Source: Thioclava sp. ES.031
Lineage (GTDB): Bacteria > Pseudomonadota > Alphaproteobacteria > Rhodobacterales > Rhodobacteraceae
Direction of reading: 5' to 3'
Length of the DNA: 64,000 nucleotides
Assembly (NCBI RefSeq): GCF_002563775.1
Contig: NZ_PDJO01000001.1
Coordinates: forward strand, 444,001-508,000
Every line of letters starts with the position of its first letter. Position 1 is the first letter of the stretch. A program made the translations under genes and the position numbers. Below are positions 42,347 to 51,635 of the stretch, piece by piece. Below the pieces are notes generated by a model. The model worked only from the letters and a program-made list of their open reading frames with translations, had not been told where the DNA came from and made no database searches.

Positions 42347-43204
42347 ATGGCAGGATTCTGGAAAATATATTGGCGGGCGTTGAAGATCCCGGCTCTGCCG
42401 GTGATCTGGGTCGTGGCATCGCTATTCGGCATCGTGGCCGGACCGTTCAATACTCTCGAATCCATGTCGCTCGGTGCGCGGGTGATTTTCTGGCCGCTCA
42501 GTGTCGCGGTCGGCATCCTGATCGGCGCGGCGATCCGCATTTTTGTGCGGCGCAAGCTGGGTTTCCGCCGGTTCCGCTACGAGGCGCCCACGCTTGCCGG
42601 TCTTTCGGCGCTGGTGCTGACTGCGCCGCTTTACCTGCTCGTGCTGCTGCTCGCGACGGATCCGAAGTTCGGGGGCTTCGAGATTTTCCATATGGCGGCC
42701 TATATCCTCGGCCTCTCGATGGCAGGCTCGACCCTGCGGCACTGGATGACGCCTCAGCAGGGGCGTCCGAGGCGGGCGCAGGAGGCCCCGGTGGCTGCCG
42801 CGGAGAAGGAGGCCCGCCGGGACGTCGAGGCTGCCGGTGAGGGGACGCTCTCTTCGCGCGCGCCGCGTTTGCTGTATCGGCTCGAGCCTGACCTGCGCGC
42901 GCCGCTGATCCGCCTCGCGGTGAACGACCACTATGTCGACGTGGTGACCGAGGCGGGGGAGACGAGCCTGCTGATCCGGCTTGCCGATGCGATTGCCGAG
43001 ACCGAGGGGACGCCTGGCCTGCAGGTCCATCGCTCGCATTGGGTGGCGCGCGACGCGGTGCGCGGGTTGCGCAAGGAGAAGGGCCGGACCTTCCTGCAGA
43101 TGGCCGATGGCGTAGAGGTGCCCGTCTCGCGCACCTACCAGCCGCAGGTCGAGGCGGCTGGCTTCCGTAATTCCCCGGGAGCTGACCGGATGGCTGCCCA
43201 GTAG
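42347..43204 (+). CDS. Membrane-bound LytTR-domain DNA-binding protein
   Basis: A 285-residue protein with four N-terminal membrane segments (about residues 12-32, 42-66, 79-102 and 110-128), a charged linker, and a C-terminal LytTR domain (about 180-275). The domain contains VNDHYVDVVTEAGE, VHRSHWVARDAV and VPVSRTYQPQVE. LytTR domains bind DNA; here the domain would act at the membrane, probably sensing something through the helical bundle. The ATG at 42347 is preferred over a TTG at 42311 lying within an inverted repeat. It converges with the AAA ATPase gene, 5 bases apart. Confidence 0.82.
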   Translation: MAGFWKIYWRALKIPALPVIWVVASLFGIVAGPFNTLESMSLGARVIFWPLSVAVGILIGAAIRIFVRRKLGFRRFRYEAPTLAGLSALVLTAPLYLLVLLLATDPKFGGFEIFHMAAYILGLSMAGSTLRHWMTPQQGRPRRAQEAPVAAAEKEARRDVEAAGEGTLSSRAPRLLYRLEPDLRAPLIRLAVNDHYVDVVTEAGETSLLIRLADAIAETEGTPGLQVHRSHWVARDAVRGLRKEKGRTFLQMADGVEVPVSRTYQPQVEAAGFRNSPGADRMAAQ

Positions 43205-43209
43205 CGCCT

Positions 43210-44520
43210 TTAGTGGACGATCACCTCGTCTCTGACGAACATGTTGTCCCAAGCGCGATCCACCAGCTCCGGCGTCATCTGATAGGGGATGCCCTCGAAT
43301 TCGCAGATCGAGATCATCTGGTCGATCAGGAAGACCGGCTGATAATTCGCGTAGATATTGTCGATGGTGGGGTACTTCACCTTCAGCAGATGCAGCAGCG
43401 CCTTCTCGTCGAGCGGCATGTTGCGCTTCTTCGCCATCATCTGGAAGATCTTGAGATAGTCGGACTGGTTCGGCCCGTCGATCTTGATCTTGAAGAAGAT
43501 ACGACGCAGCGCCGCTTTATCGAAGATCTCGTTCGGGTGGAAGTTGGTCGAGAAGATCACGAGCGTGTCGAAGGGCACCTCGAATTTCTCGCCCGATTGC
43601 AGCGAGAGGATATCGCGGTTCTCTTCGAGCGGCACGATCCAGCGGTTCACCAGCTTCTGCGGCGGCTCGGCCTGACGGCCAAGGTCGTCCACGATGAAGA
43701 CGCCGCCCGCCGATTTGAACTGCAGCGGCGCGGTATAGGTGCGCGCGGTCGCGTTGTATTTCAGGTCGAGCATGTCGAGCGAAAGTTCACCGCCGGTGAT
43801 CACGGTCGGGCGCTCGCAATAGACGTAGCGCTGGTCGAACTGCATCCCGCGCTTGCGCAGCGAGGTCGGGTCATCTTCCTCGACCGGGACGGGGGTGTGC
43901 ACGATCGGGTCGTAGACGGTGATGATCTGGCCCGCATATTCGATGGCGCGGGGGATGAAGATATTGTCGCCGATTGCGTCGCGGATGCCGTTCGAGATCG
44001 AGGATTTCCCGTTGCCGGGCGGGCCATACATCAGGATCGAGCGCCCCGAGGAGACCGCCGGGCCAAGCTGGCCGATCAGGTCGGGCGGCAGGATCAGGTG
44101 CCCCATCGCGCCCAGAAGCTGCTGGCGGGTCAGCTGGATGTTACGGATCGACTGGCGCTTCACCTGCTCGCGATAGACGGTCAGCGGCACCGGCATCGCG
44201 CCGTAATATTCCGACTGCGCCAGCGCGTCGAGCGCGCGCGCCTTGCCGGTGTCGGAAAGCTGGAAGCCCATCTCGCCGCCGGAATTGGCGTGCAGCGTGC
44301 CCATCGCCTCCAGCAGGCCCTGCTTGCGGCACATGTCGATCAGGTCCTGCACCATCGTGATCGGCAGGCAGACCAGCTTGGACAGCGCAGAGGCCGTGTC
44401 CGTATTGGTGCGGAACATCGTCTTGAGCAGGATGTCCCGCATCATCACGACGTTCAGCCCGGTTTCCTCCAGCGCGCGCGGCGGGGCCGGGGCGATGACA
44501 TTCGAGGTCATCATGTTCAT
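43210..44520 (-). CDS. AAA ATPase at the end of the Tad locus
   Basis: A 436-residue ATPase with Walker A GPPGNGKS (166-173) and Walker B VFIVDD (274-279). The N-terminal 110 residues look like a winged-helix region (LLKTMFRTNTDTASALSKLV), and the C-terminal part ends AWDNMFVRDEVIVH. Similar proteins are conserved near Tad pilus genes in alphaproteobacteria, but the role is not known to me. AGAGGA precedes the start. It is 142 bases downstream of cpaA, so it may have its own promoter. Confidence 0.75.
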   Translation of the reverse strand: MNMMTSNVIAPAPPRALEETGLNVVMMRDILLKTMFRTNTDTASALSKLVCLPITMVQDLIDMCRKQGLLEAMGTLHANSGGEMGFQLSDTGKARALDALAQSEYYGAMPVPLTVYREQVKRQSIRNIQLTRQQLLGAMGHLILPPDLIGQLGPAVSSGRSILMYGPPGNGKSSISNGIRDAIGDNIFIPRAIEYAGQIITVYDPIVHTPVPVEEDDPTSLRKRGMQFDQRYVYCERPTVITGGELSLDMLDLKYNATARTYTAPLQFKSAGGVFIVDDLGRQAEPPQKLVNRWIVPLEENRDILSLQSGEKFEVPFDTLVIFSTNFHPNEIFDKAALRRIFFKIKIDGPNQSDYLKIFQMMAKKRNMPLDEKALLHLLKVKYPTIDNIYANYQPVFLIDQMISICEFEGIPYQMTPELVDRAWDNMFVRDEVIVH

Positions 44521-44662
44521 CTGGCGCGTCCTCTCGGCTGTGCACCCCGCTTTGGTCCTGCGCGGGGGCTAAGATCAGTCCGGGCCAATCTTGCCGGTGA
44601 TTGTGGCCAAATGTTGGAAAAACCGGGTAATCGCCGCGATACCCGATCGCTGGGCTGAACAA

Positions 44663-45163
44663 TCAGCCTAGCGCCACGAGCAGCAGATACGCCCAGAGCG
44701 TGCCGACCAGCGCCAGCCCCATCGGGAAGTCCTTGCGCTTCCAGCTCACCCAGTCGGGCGTGGCCTTCACCACGGCGGGGATTGCGCGAAAGATCCGGTG
44801 CGCGGCGAAGGCCGCGAGCAGGAAGGCGCAGAGCAGGAACATCGTCAGCTGCACATCGAACAGCTCATGCGAGAAGAACGGCGCGGCGGCGGCTGCGAAT
44901 TTCGCGTCGCCCGCACCGAAATGCGCGATCTGGTTCAGGATGTAGCCGACAAGAAAGACGACCAGCGCATGGCTCCACCGCCAGGCATAGACGTCGATCG
45001 GCAAGAGGAACGGCCCCGCGAAAGCGAAGATCACCAGAAGCGCCAGCACCGCCTTGTTGCGGATCTTCATGTATTTGAGGTCGGTGAAGACCACCCAGGC
45101 GCAAACCGGGGTGATCAGCACCAGAAAGATCAGCGCCGAAAGCGGCGGAGCGAGACCGAGCAT
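44663..45163 (-). CDS. cpaA: Tad prepilin peptidase CpaA/TadV
   Basis: A 166-residue A24 aspartyl protease that cleaves the Flp prepilin leader. The two catalytic Asp are in FTDLKYMKIRN (D28) and GAGD (D86). About six membrane segments are seen. No N-methyltransferase domain is present, as expected for the small Tad type. It lies 4 bases after the TadD-like gene. Confidence 0.9.
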   Translation of the reverse strand: MLGLAPPLSALIFLVLITPVCAWVVFTDLKYMKIRNKAVLALLVIFAFAGPFLLPIDVYAWRWSHALVVFLVGYILNQIAHFGAGDAKFAAAAAPFFSHELFDVQLTMFLLCAFLLAAFAAHRIFRAIPAVVKATPDWVSWKRKDFPMGLALVGTLWAYLLLVALG

Positions 45164-45167
45164 CCTC

Positions 45168-46040
45168 TTAGCCTTTCAGCGCGCTCGACGATCCCTGATC
45201 GAGCGCCTTCAGCGCCCGGTCGGCCTCCGCGAAATACTGCGGATTGGTGTCGATCGCGTCTTGCAACAGCGTCTTGCCGATATTGACGTCGCCGCGCTTC
45301 ACTGCCGCCAGACCCGCCGTATACAGAAGCTGCGCGCGTTCCATCTGGGTCATGTCGATCACGGGCAGGTCGTATTTGCCCTGGCTGGCCCGCGCGAGCA
45401 CGAGGTTGTTCTTCGTGGTGAAGCGGGTCGGATCGTAGGTGAGCGCTTCCTTGAACAGCTTCTCGGCGCCTGCGGCATCGCCGCGGCTGAGCTTGGAGAA
45501 GCCCCAGTTGTTGTAGATGCCCGCGGGCTTCGTGGTCAGGCCCGCCGCGGTCTCGTAGAAGCTGTCGGCCTTCTTCCACTTTTTCTCGCTATCGGCGACC
45601 ATCGCTTCGAGCCGGTAGCGGTCATAGGTCTCATGGGTCGGCGGCACGGTGTCCAGCGTCGCCTTCGCCCCGGACCAGTCATTGGAGCGGATCTGCGCCT
45701 CGGCCATCGACACGCGATCGTCATTGGTCGCGCCCGGCATCGTGAGAACCTCTTGCCAGACCTTCACGGCCTGCACGGGCTTTTGCGCGCGCACCAGCGA
45801 TTTCGCGAGCCCACGCTTTGCGTCGATCCGGTCGGGATGGTCGTTGGACAGCCGGGTGAAATAGGTCACGGCCTCGTTCGGATCGGCGACCGTCAGCATG
45901 ATGTCGGTAAGGTTGGTCTCATCAACGGCATTCACGCTTTTCATCGCGCGGGCGACTTCGGCGTCGCTGTTATTGCCCATACAGCCGGAGAGAGTCATCG
46001 CGCAGCCAGCCAAGGCTGCCAGAAAGATCGGGTGGCGCAT
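45168..46040 (-). CDS. tadD: TadD-like TPR lipoprotein, longer copy
   Basis: A 290-residue lipoprotein with lipobox LSGC (Cys 20) and TPR repeats over about residues 40-285 (for example PAGIYNNWGFSKLSRGDAAG). TadD is the pilotin-like partner of the Tad secretin in other bacteria. A second, shorter TPR lipoprotein lies just upstream, as in many alphaproteobacterial tad loci. Assignment is by position, lipobox and repeats. Confidence 0.72.
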   Translation of the reverse strand: MRHPIFLAALAGCAMTLSGCMGNNSDAEVARAMKSVNAVDETNLTDIMLTVADPNEAVTYFTRLSNDHPDRIDAKRGLAKSLVRAQKPVQAVKVWQEVLTMPGATNDDRVSMAEAQIRSNDWSGAKATLDTVPPTHETYDRYRLEAMVADSEKKWKKADSFYETAAGLTTKPAGIYNNWGFSKLSRGDAAGAEKLFKEALTYDPTRFTTKNNLVLARASQGKYDLPVIDMTQMERAQLLYTAGLAAVKRGDVNIGKTLLQDAIDTNPQYFAEADRALKALDQGSSSALKG

Positions 46041-46067
46041 GTTACCTGCGTCCTTTTTGCTCGAGCC

Positions 46068-46637
46068 TCAGTGCTTCGTCAGCAGCAGGTAGTCACCGAC
46101 CCCTTTTCTGACGAGCGTGAACTGCTTGTCCTGTGGCGCAGCGTAACCCGGCTCTATAATTTTTGCGAGCGCCCGCTTGAGGTTTTGCTTGATCGCGTCC
46201 GATTGGCCACTGTCCAGCGCGAAGGCCAGTTTGAAGACGCGCGCGGCTTCGGCGTATTTTCCGCGCTCCATCAGAACGACGCCAAGGTTGTTCCATGCCG
46301 GCACGAAGGTCTGGTCGGCCTCGGTCGCGCGGCGCAGCATCTGTTCGGCTTGGTTCAGACGTCCGAGTTTCAGGTCGGCCGAGCCGATACCCGAGAGGAT
46401 TTCCGCCGTAGCGCCATGCTGGCCCGCCGCGCGGTAATAGGCTTTCAGAGCAAGCTCGTATTCGCCCGCTTCCATCAGCCGGTGGCCGACGAGGAGCCCG
46501 TCGACCGCTTCCGCGCCGGGTTTGGTGCCGGGGGCGAATGCGCCCCGTTTCTCAGCCGAAAGGCCGCCCGGGTTGCAGGCGGCCAGTGTGCTTAGTGTCA
46601 GCGCGGCCAGTATCAGGCCGCGGCGCTTTGGGATCAT
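46068..46637 (-). CDS. tadD: TadD TPR lipoprotein, shorter copy
   Basis: A 189-residue lipoprotein with lipobox LAAC near residue 21 and three TPR units (PAWNNLGVVLMERGKYAEAA is the clearest). It lies 4 bases after tadC. One of the two TPR lipoproteins is expected to help assemble the outer-membrane secretin; which one does so is not clear. Confidence 0.75.
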   Translation of the reverse strand: MIPKRRGLILAALTLSTLAACNPGGLSAEKRGAFAPGTKPGAEAVDGLLVGHRLMEAGEYELALKAYYRAAGQHGATAEILSGIGSADLKLGRLNQAEQMLRRATEADQTFVPAWNNLGVVLMERGKYAEAARVFKLAFALDSGQSDAIKQNLKRALAKIIEPGYAAPQDKQFTLVRKGVGDYLLLTKH

Positions 46638-46641
46638 GCCG

Positions 46642-47649
46642 TCAAATGCCTATATTCTTGAAGGTCTCAAGCATATCATAGATCGATGGGCCAACAAGAA
46701 TGATCAGAAGCGGCGGCACGGTGAACATCATCGTGCCCAGCGTCATCTTGGTCGGGATTTTGTTCGCGGCTTCCTCGGCGCGCATGATCCGCTTGTCGCG
46801 CATATCGGCGGCATAGAGGCGCAGGGCTTCGGCGATCGAGGTGCCGAATTGCTGCGACTGGATCATCACGGTCACGAAGCTCGCGATATCCGGCACGCCC
46901 GAGCGTTCGCCGAAGTTGCGCAGCACGGTCGATTTGTCGAGACCGGCCTTGATCTCATGCGCGACCATCGCGAATTCCTCCGACAGCGCCGGGTAGGATT
47001 TGTTCAGCTCTTTCGAGACCCGGATGATCCCCTGATCGAGCGATTGGCCCGCCTCGACGCAGACCAGAAGCATGTCGAGGGAGTCGGGGAAGCCGTTCTG
47101 CATCTCGTCGGTGCGCGCATTCACGCGCTTGTTTACCCAGTATTTCGGGCCGTAATAGCCGACGCCGCCGGGGCCGAGCACCCACATCACCGTTCCCAGC
47201 ATCCCCATCGCTTGCCCTTCGGGAGCGGAGGCATTGTAGAGCACGACATAGAGCGAGCCGAGCGCGAGCAGGCCGATTCCCGCCGCGAACTGGATCGCGT
47301 GGAAGGTGCGCACGGCATTCGGGCCGCGATAGCCCGCCGATTGCAGCCATTTGCGCGATTCTGAGAGTTCCTCGGCGTTTTGCGGCTCGAGGAAGGCCGA
47401 ATATTTCTGCAGCTTGTCGCTCTGGGTGTCGCGCAGCTTCTGGTTGGTTTTGTCCGTGTTCCCACCTGTGTTCTGGCGTGGCGGGCGCGGGGCTTTTCCG
47501 CGGATCTTGTCGAACGGGTCCTCGCGCTTCTTCAGGAGCGCTGGGACCGCGGCGAGCACCAGAAGCCCGCCAAGCGCCGCCAGAGCGATCATCGGGCCCA
47601 TCGGCCCAAGCGCATCGGTCAGCATCTGGTTGATGGCTGCGAAATCCAT
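46642..47649 (-). CDS. tadC: Tad inner-membrane platform protein TadC
   Basis: A 335-residue type II secretion F-domain protein with membrane segments near residues 15-35, 125-150, 270-290 and at the C-terminus. The typical LLVCVEAGQSLDQGIIRVSKEL and FGTSIAEALRLYAADMRDKR segments are present. With TadB it forms the platform that the CpaF ATPase drives. It starts 10 bases after tadB. Confidence 0.92.
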   Translation of the reverse strand: MDFAAINQMLTDALGPMGPMIALAALGGLLVLAAVPALLKKREDPFDKIRGKAPRPPRQNTGGNTDKTNQKLRDTQSDKLQKYSAFLEPQNAEELSESRKWLQSAGYRGPNAVRTFHAIQFAAGIGLLALGSLYVVLYNASAPEGQAMGMLGTVMWVLGPGGVGYYGPKYWVNKRVNARTDEMQNGFPDSLDMLLVCVEAGQSLDQGIIRVSKELNKSYPALSEEFAMVAHEIKAGLDKSTVLRNFGERSGVPDIASFVTVMIQSQQFGTSIAEALRLYAADMRDKRIMRAEEAANKIPTKMTLGTMMFTVPPLLIILVGPSIYDMLETFKNIGI

Positions 47650-47659
47650 TGGGCTCTCC

Positions 47660-48619
47660 TCAAACCTTGATGGTTGTCATGACCTTCATGAAGATCACGT
47701 TGGCGCCGAGTAGCAGGAACACCACGATGGCGGCCGGAATGAAGGCGGCGGTCGTTTTCACCTCGTCGTAATAATCGGGCGAGACGACCTGAATGATCAC
47801 CATCACGATGACAGGGAAGGCCGACAGGAAGATACCCGACCAGCGCGGCTCTGCGGTAATGGCCTTCACGCGGCGGAACAGCCGGAAGCGCGAGCGGATG
47901 ACCTTCGACAGGCCTTCGAGCACTTCGGCGAGGTTGCCGCCCGAAGTCTGCTGGATCGACACGGCGACTGCGAGGAAGCGCAGATCCTGCATATCGAGAC
48001 GTTCGGCCATTTCCGAGATCGCCTCGGCCACGTTGCGCCCGTAAGCCGCTTCGTCGGCGATGATACCGAACTCGGTGCCCATCGGATCGGGGATTTCGCG
48101 TGCGACCGCCTGGATCGCGGAGGCCAGAGGGTGGCCGACGCGCAAGCTGCGCACCATCAGTTCCACCGCGTCGGGAAGTTGTTCCTCCATCAGCGCCATG
48201 CGCTTCTTGGCCTTCGAGGAGACCCAGAAGAACACGCCGCCCACGCCCATGAAGAGCGCGAGGAAGAGGCGGATGAAGAGGCCCGCCTGCGAGCTCAGCG
48301 TCAGGGCCATGAAGGACGCGAAACAGGCGAAGGCCATGATGCCGATCAGCGCCATCGGCGAGAAGGCGATATTGCCCTTCTGCGCCTTTTCGGCCAGCAG
48401 CGAATAGAGCGGGATCGAGCGCGCGTCGCTGTGCTGCGTCGCTTCCTTGCGCAGACGTTCCAGCACCTCTTCGCGCCGTTCGCCCTTGTTGAGCATCTCC
48501 AGGCGTCGATTGACCCGTTTGTTGAGCGAGATCGATTTGCCGAAGAACAGCAGATAGACGCCTTCGACGAGCAGCAGAACTGCGACGAAGATCAGCAGGT
48601 AGATAATGGGGGTCGCCAT
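47660..48619 (-). CDS. tadB: Tad inner-membrane platform protein TadB
   Basis: A 319-residue type II secretion F-domain protein with membrane segments near 5-25, 90-110 and 265-315. The sequence DAVELMVRSLRVGHPLASAI and VSIQQTSGGNLAEVLEGLS are typical of TadB. It partners TadC. It lies 12 bases after cpaF. Confidence 0.92.
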   Translation of the reverse strand: MATPIIYLLIFVAVLLLVEGVYLLFFGKSISLNKRVNRRLEMLNKGERREEVLERLRKEATQHSDARSIPLYSLLAEKAQKGNIAFSPMALIGIMAFACFASFMALTLSSQAGLFIRLFLALFMGVGGVFFWVSSKAKKRMALMEEQLPDAVELMVRSLRVGHPLASAIQAVAREIPDPMGTEFGIIADEAAYGRNVAEAISEMAERLDMQDLRFLAVAVSIQQTSGGNLAEVLEGLSKVIRSRFRLFRRVKAITAEPRWSGIFLSAFPVIVMVIIQVVSPDYYDEVKTTAAFIPAAIVVFLLLGANVIFMKVMTTIKV

Positions 48620-48631
48620 GGCGGGGTGTCC

Positions 48632-50086
48632 TTAGTCCTGCACGGGTTCGTAGATCGAAGCCGGCAGGTCGTAGCCCCATTGCCGGAACCGATCGGAATA
48701 ATGCGAGCGCACGCCGGTCGCGGTGAAGCGGCCGATGATCTTGCCGTCGGGCGCGAGGCCGAGACGCTCGTAGCGGAAGACTTCCTGCATCGAGATCACG
48801 TCGCCTTCCATGCCGGTGATTTCCGTCACAGAAACCATGCGGCGCGAGCCGTCCTGCAGACGCGAGGCCTGCACGATCAGGTTCACAGCCGATGCGATCT
48901 GGCTGCGCATCGCCTTCATCGGCATCTCGATGCCCGACATCGAGATCATGTTCTCCAGACGCGCCACGCCGTCACGGGCGGAGTTCGCGTGGATCGTTGT
49001 CATCGACCCGTCGTGGCCGGTGTTCATGGCCTGCAACATGTCGATCACTTCCTCGCCGCGCGTTTCGCCGACGATGATACGGTCGGGACGCATCCGCAGC
49101 GCGTTCCTGAGACAGTCGCGCTGGGTGACCGCGCCCTTGCCTTCGACGTTCGGCGGACGGCTTTCCATCCGGCCCACGTGGGTCTGTTGCAGCTGAAGTT
49201 CGGCCGTGTCCTCGATCGTCAGAATACGCTCGGAGTTGTCGATGAAGGACGACAGCGCATTGAGCGTGGTCGTCTTACCCGAACCCGTCCCGCCCGAGAC
49301 GATCACGTTGAGACGCGTCGCGACGGCGGCTTGCAGATAGGCCGCGATTTCCTCGGTGAAGGCGCCGTAATTGACGAGATCGTCGATCCCGAGCTTGTCC
49401 TTCTTGAACTTACGAATGGAGACGAGCGAGCCGTCCACCGCGATCGGCGGCACCATCGCGTTGAAGCGCGAGCCATCGGCGAGACGGGCGTCCACGTAAG
49501 GGTTGGATTCATCGACGCGACGACCCACGGCCGACACGATCTTGTCGATGATGCGCAGCAGGTGGCGCTCGTCCTTGAAGGTGATGTCGCTCAGTTCGAG
49601 CTTGCCGTCGCGCTCGATGAAGATCTGCTGCGGGCCGTTGACCAGAATATCGTTGACGGTCTCGTCCTTGAGCAGCGGCTCGAGCGGGCCGAGACCCATG
49701 ACCTCGTCATACAGCTCCTGCTGCAGCGCCTGGCGGTCCTGCGCGTTCAGCGCGACCGAAAGCTCGGTCATCGCCTCGGCAGTGATGTCGGCGATCTCCG
49801 CGCGCAGCTCGCGTTCCGAGGCGTGCTCGAGCGCGGCGAGGTTCAGGTTCTCCAGCAGGCGCTTGTGCAGCTCCACCTTGAGTTCCTGAAGGCGCTGTTT
49901 GCGCTTCTTTTCCTTGTCGGCGGCCACCGGGTCGGCGGCGACCTTCTGGGGAGCCAACTTGCGATGCACCTGCGTCTTCGGCGCAGCGTCGATCGGCGGC
50001 GGCTTGGCGGCACCGGGCGCGGGCGGCGGGGGGGCGGCCTTGCCGTTGGTGGGCTTTGCCCCGTCTTTCTTGTAGCGCGAAAACAT
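48632..50086 (-). CDS. cpaF: Tad pilus assembly ATPase CpaF/TadA
   Basis: A 484-residue hexameric secretion ATPase powering pilus assembly. A Pro/Ala/Lys-rich N-terminus is followed by the CpaF N-domain and the ATPase core: Walker A GGTGSGKT (265-272), the Asp and His boxes ([14 protein letters not shown]) and Walker [21 protein letters not shown] sequence. It starts 19 bases after cpaE. Confidence 0.95.
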   Translation of the reverse strand: MFSRYKKDGAKPTNGKAAPPPPAPGAAKPPPIDAAPKTQVHRKLAPQKVAADPVAADKEKKRKQRLQELKVELHKRLLENLNLAALEHASERELRAEIADITAEAMTELSVALNAQDRQALQQELYDEVMGLGPLEPLLKDETVNDILVNGPQQIFIERDGKLELSDITFKDERHLLRIIDKIVSAVGRRVDESNPYVDARLADGSRFNAMVPPIAVDGSLVSIRKFKKDKLGIDDLVNYGAFTEEIAAYLQAAVATRLNVIVSGGTGSGKTTTLNALSSFIDNSERILTIEDTAELQLQQTHVGRMESRPPNVEGKGAVTQRDCLRNALRMRPDRIIVGETRGEEVIDMLQAMNTGHDGSMTTIHANSARDGVARLENMISMSGIEMPMKAMRSQIASAVNLIVQASRLQDGSRRMVSVTEITGMEGDVISMQEVFRYERLGLAPDGKIIGRFTATGVRSHYSDRFRQWGYDLPASIYEPVQD

Positions 50087-50105
50087 CTGGACGTGTCCTT
50101 TCGGG

Positions 50106-51374
50106 TCAGGCTGCCGCTTCGACGGCTTCGTTCAGCTCCACCAGCGAGCCGGCGAGCTTCTGGAATTCCTTGCGCAGCGGCACTTTCGGCGCCGAGAGCG
50201 CCAGCGGGAGCCCGTGGTCGTTGGCCTGCGTGATCTGCTTGCCGCCATCGCTCATCAGCAGTTCGAGCGAGATATCGAGGCTCTCGGCCAGCCGCTTCAC
50301 GCGGGCCTTGCCGTTCAGATCGGTGAATTTCGGCGCGCGGTTGAGCACGTAGCGCAGCTTCTCGGTCGGCAGACCTTCGGATTTCAGCGCACGCTGCATC
50401 CGCAGCACGTTCTGGGCCGAGCGCATGTCCAGCTCGATCAGCGCGAAATAGAGATGCGCCTTGTTCAGCACCGTCTCGGTCCAGCTGACCACGGTCGAGG
50501 GCATGTCGATCACGACGAAATCGTAATGCGCGCGCGCCATGTCGATCAGGCGCTCCAGATCCTCGCCGCTCAGCAGATCGAGCGGCAGCATGTCGGTCGG
50601 CGCGGTCAGCACATCGAGCTTGTCGTTGAAGCTGAGCATCGCCTGCCGGAAGGTTTCCTTATCCATATGCTCGGTATCGGCGAGCATCTCGTAGATCACC
50701 TCACGGCGCGGCAGGTCGAGATAGGTCGCCGCAGCGCCGAATTGCAGATCGAGATCGAGCAGGCAAACTTTCGGCGAGGTCGAAGGATCTTTTTTCTTCT
50801 TCTTACCGTCATGGATCGTCGCCATTTCCCAGGCGAGGTTCACCGCGAAGGTGCTGGCCCCGACACCGCCGGACAGGCCGTGGACCGGAAGAACGACACC
50901 GTCATGATTGCCGCTCGCCGAGAATGTCGGAGCGTTCATGTTGGGTGCCATCTCGGGCGGCGGCGCGGCTTGGCCCAGACGCTCGATCGCGTCATGGAGC
51001 GCACCTTCGGGAAGCGGGTAGGGGACGAAATCATCGGCGCCGAGGCGCAGCAGCTGATGCAGCGCGATCGGGCTGACCTCGTCGGCGATCAGGATGACGC
51101 GAATATTGCGGTCCTTCGCCTCGGTGATGATGCCGGAGATCTTGGTCAGCTCGTCCTCGTCTTCGCCATCCACGGCGATCGCGATGAACTCGAGCTGTTC
51201 CGCGTCGGGTTGGCTCAGGAAAATTACCGCTTCATCAAAGGTCAAGTCGCCCCAGCTTTCACCAAGCTCGGTCTCCATATCCTCGATCAGCAGGTCGAAA
51301 TTCGACACATCGCGGGACACGGTGCAGGCCTGAATCGGGGCCGGCTCCGAAGTCATGATAGCTGCTGCAGTCAT
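50106..51374 (-). CDS. cpaE: Tad pilus localisation ATPase CpaE/TadZ
   Basis: A 422-residue protein with an N-terminal receiver-like domain (about 20-135) and a ParA/MinD-like ATPase domain. Its deviant Walker A is LSGGVGAST (167-175), in which the second lysine is Ala, as in other TadZ proteins. It places the Tad machine at the pole in Caulobacter. The ATG at 51374 with AGGA upstream is preferred; the longer frame to 51587 runs through the terminator region. It is separated from the OmpA-like gene by a terminator and so has its own promoter. Confidence 0.9.
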   Translation of the reverse strand: MTAAAIMTSEPAPIQACTVSRDVSNFDLLIEDMETELGESWGDLTFDEAVIFLSQPDAEQLEFIAIAVDGEDEDELTKISGIITEAKDRNIRVILIADEVSPIALHQLLRLGADDFVPYPLPEGALHDAIERLGQAAPPPEMAPNMNAPTFSASGNHDGVVLPVHGLSGGVGASTFAVNLAWEMATIHDGKKKKKDPSTSPKVCLLDLDLQFGAAATYLDLPRREVIYEMLADTEHMDKETFRQAMLSFNDKLDVLTAPTDMLPLDLLSGEDLERLIDMARAHYDFVVIDMPSTVVSWTETVLNKAHLYFALIELDMRSAQNVLRMQRALKSEGLPTEKLRYVLNRAPKFTDLNGKARVKRLAESLDISLELLMSDGGKQITQANDHGLPLALSAPKVPLRKEFQKLAGSLVELNEAVEAAA

Positions 51375-51554
51375 TGCCTCTGTCCTCTTTTTCATGACCC
51401 GCGGCGGTGTTCCGTTAACTCTGTTGATACACCGCGGACCGGACGCGACTCGCTGGACGCGCCTATTCCGTCGAGGATCAATCTCGGTTCCAATCTGGGC
51501 GACATTGGGGCCAGACTGTTTCAATTGTGGGATAAAGAGAGACGATAAAGAAAA

Positions 51555-51584
51555 ACGGCGGGCTTTGTTGAAAGCGCCCGCCGT
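51555..51584 (-). terminator. Terminator of the cpaC-OmpA unit
   Basis: Read on the minus strand, ACGGCGGGC and GCCCGCCGT make 9-bp perfect arms around a 12-base loop, followed directly by TTTTCTTT. It lies 51 bases after the OmpA-like stop and isolates cpaE onward. Confidence 0.88.
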
Positions 51585-51635
51585 CAAAAGATGTTCTCTA
51601 CCGCAAAATGCGACGAGGTTAGTAATTTCAGAAGC

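Noticed and set aside
48131..50233. 700-codon plus-strand frame over tadB and cpaF
   Set aside because: Antisense shadow; cpaF Walker motifs on the other strand prove the true coding strand.
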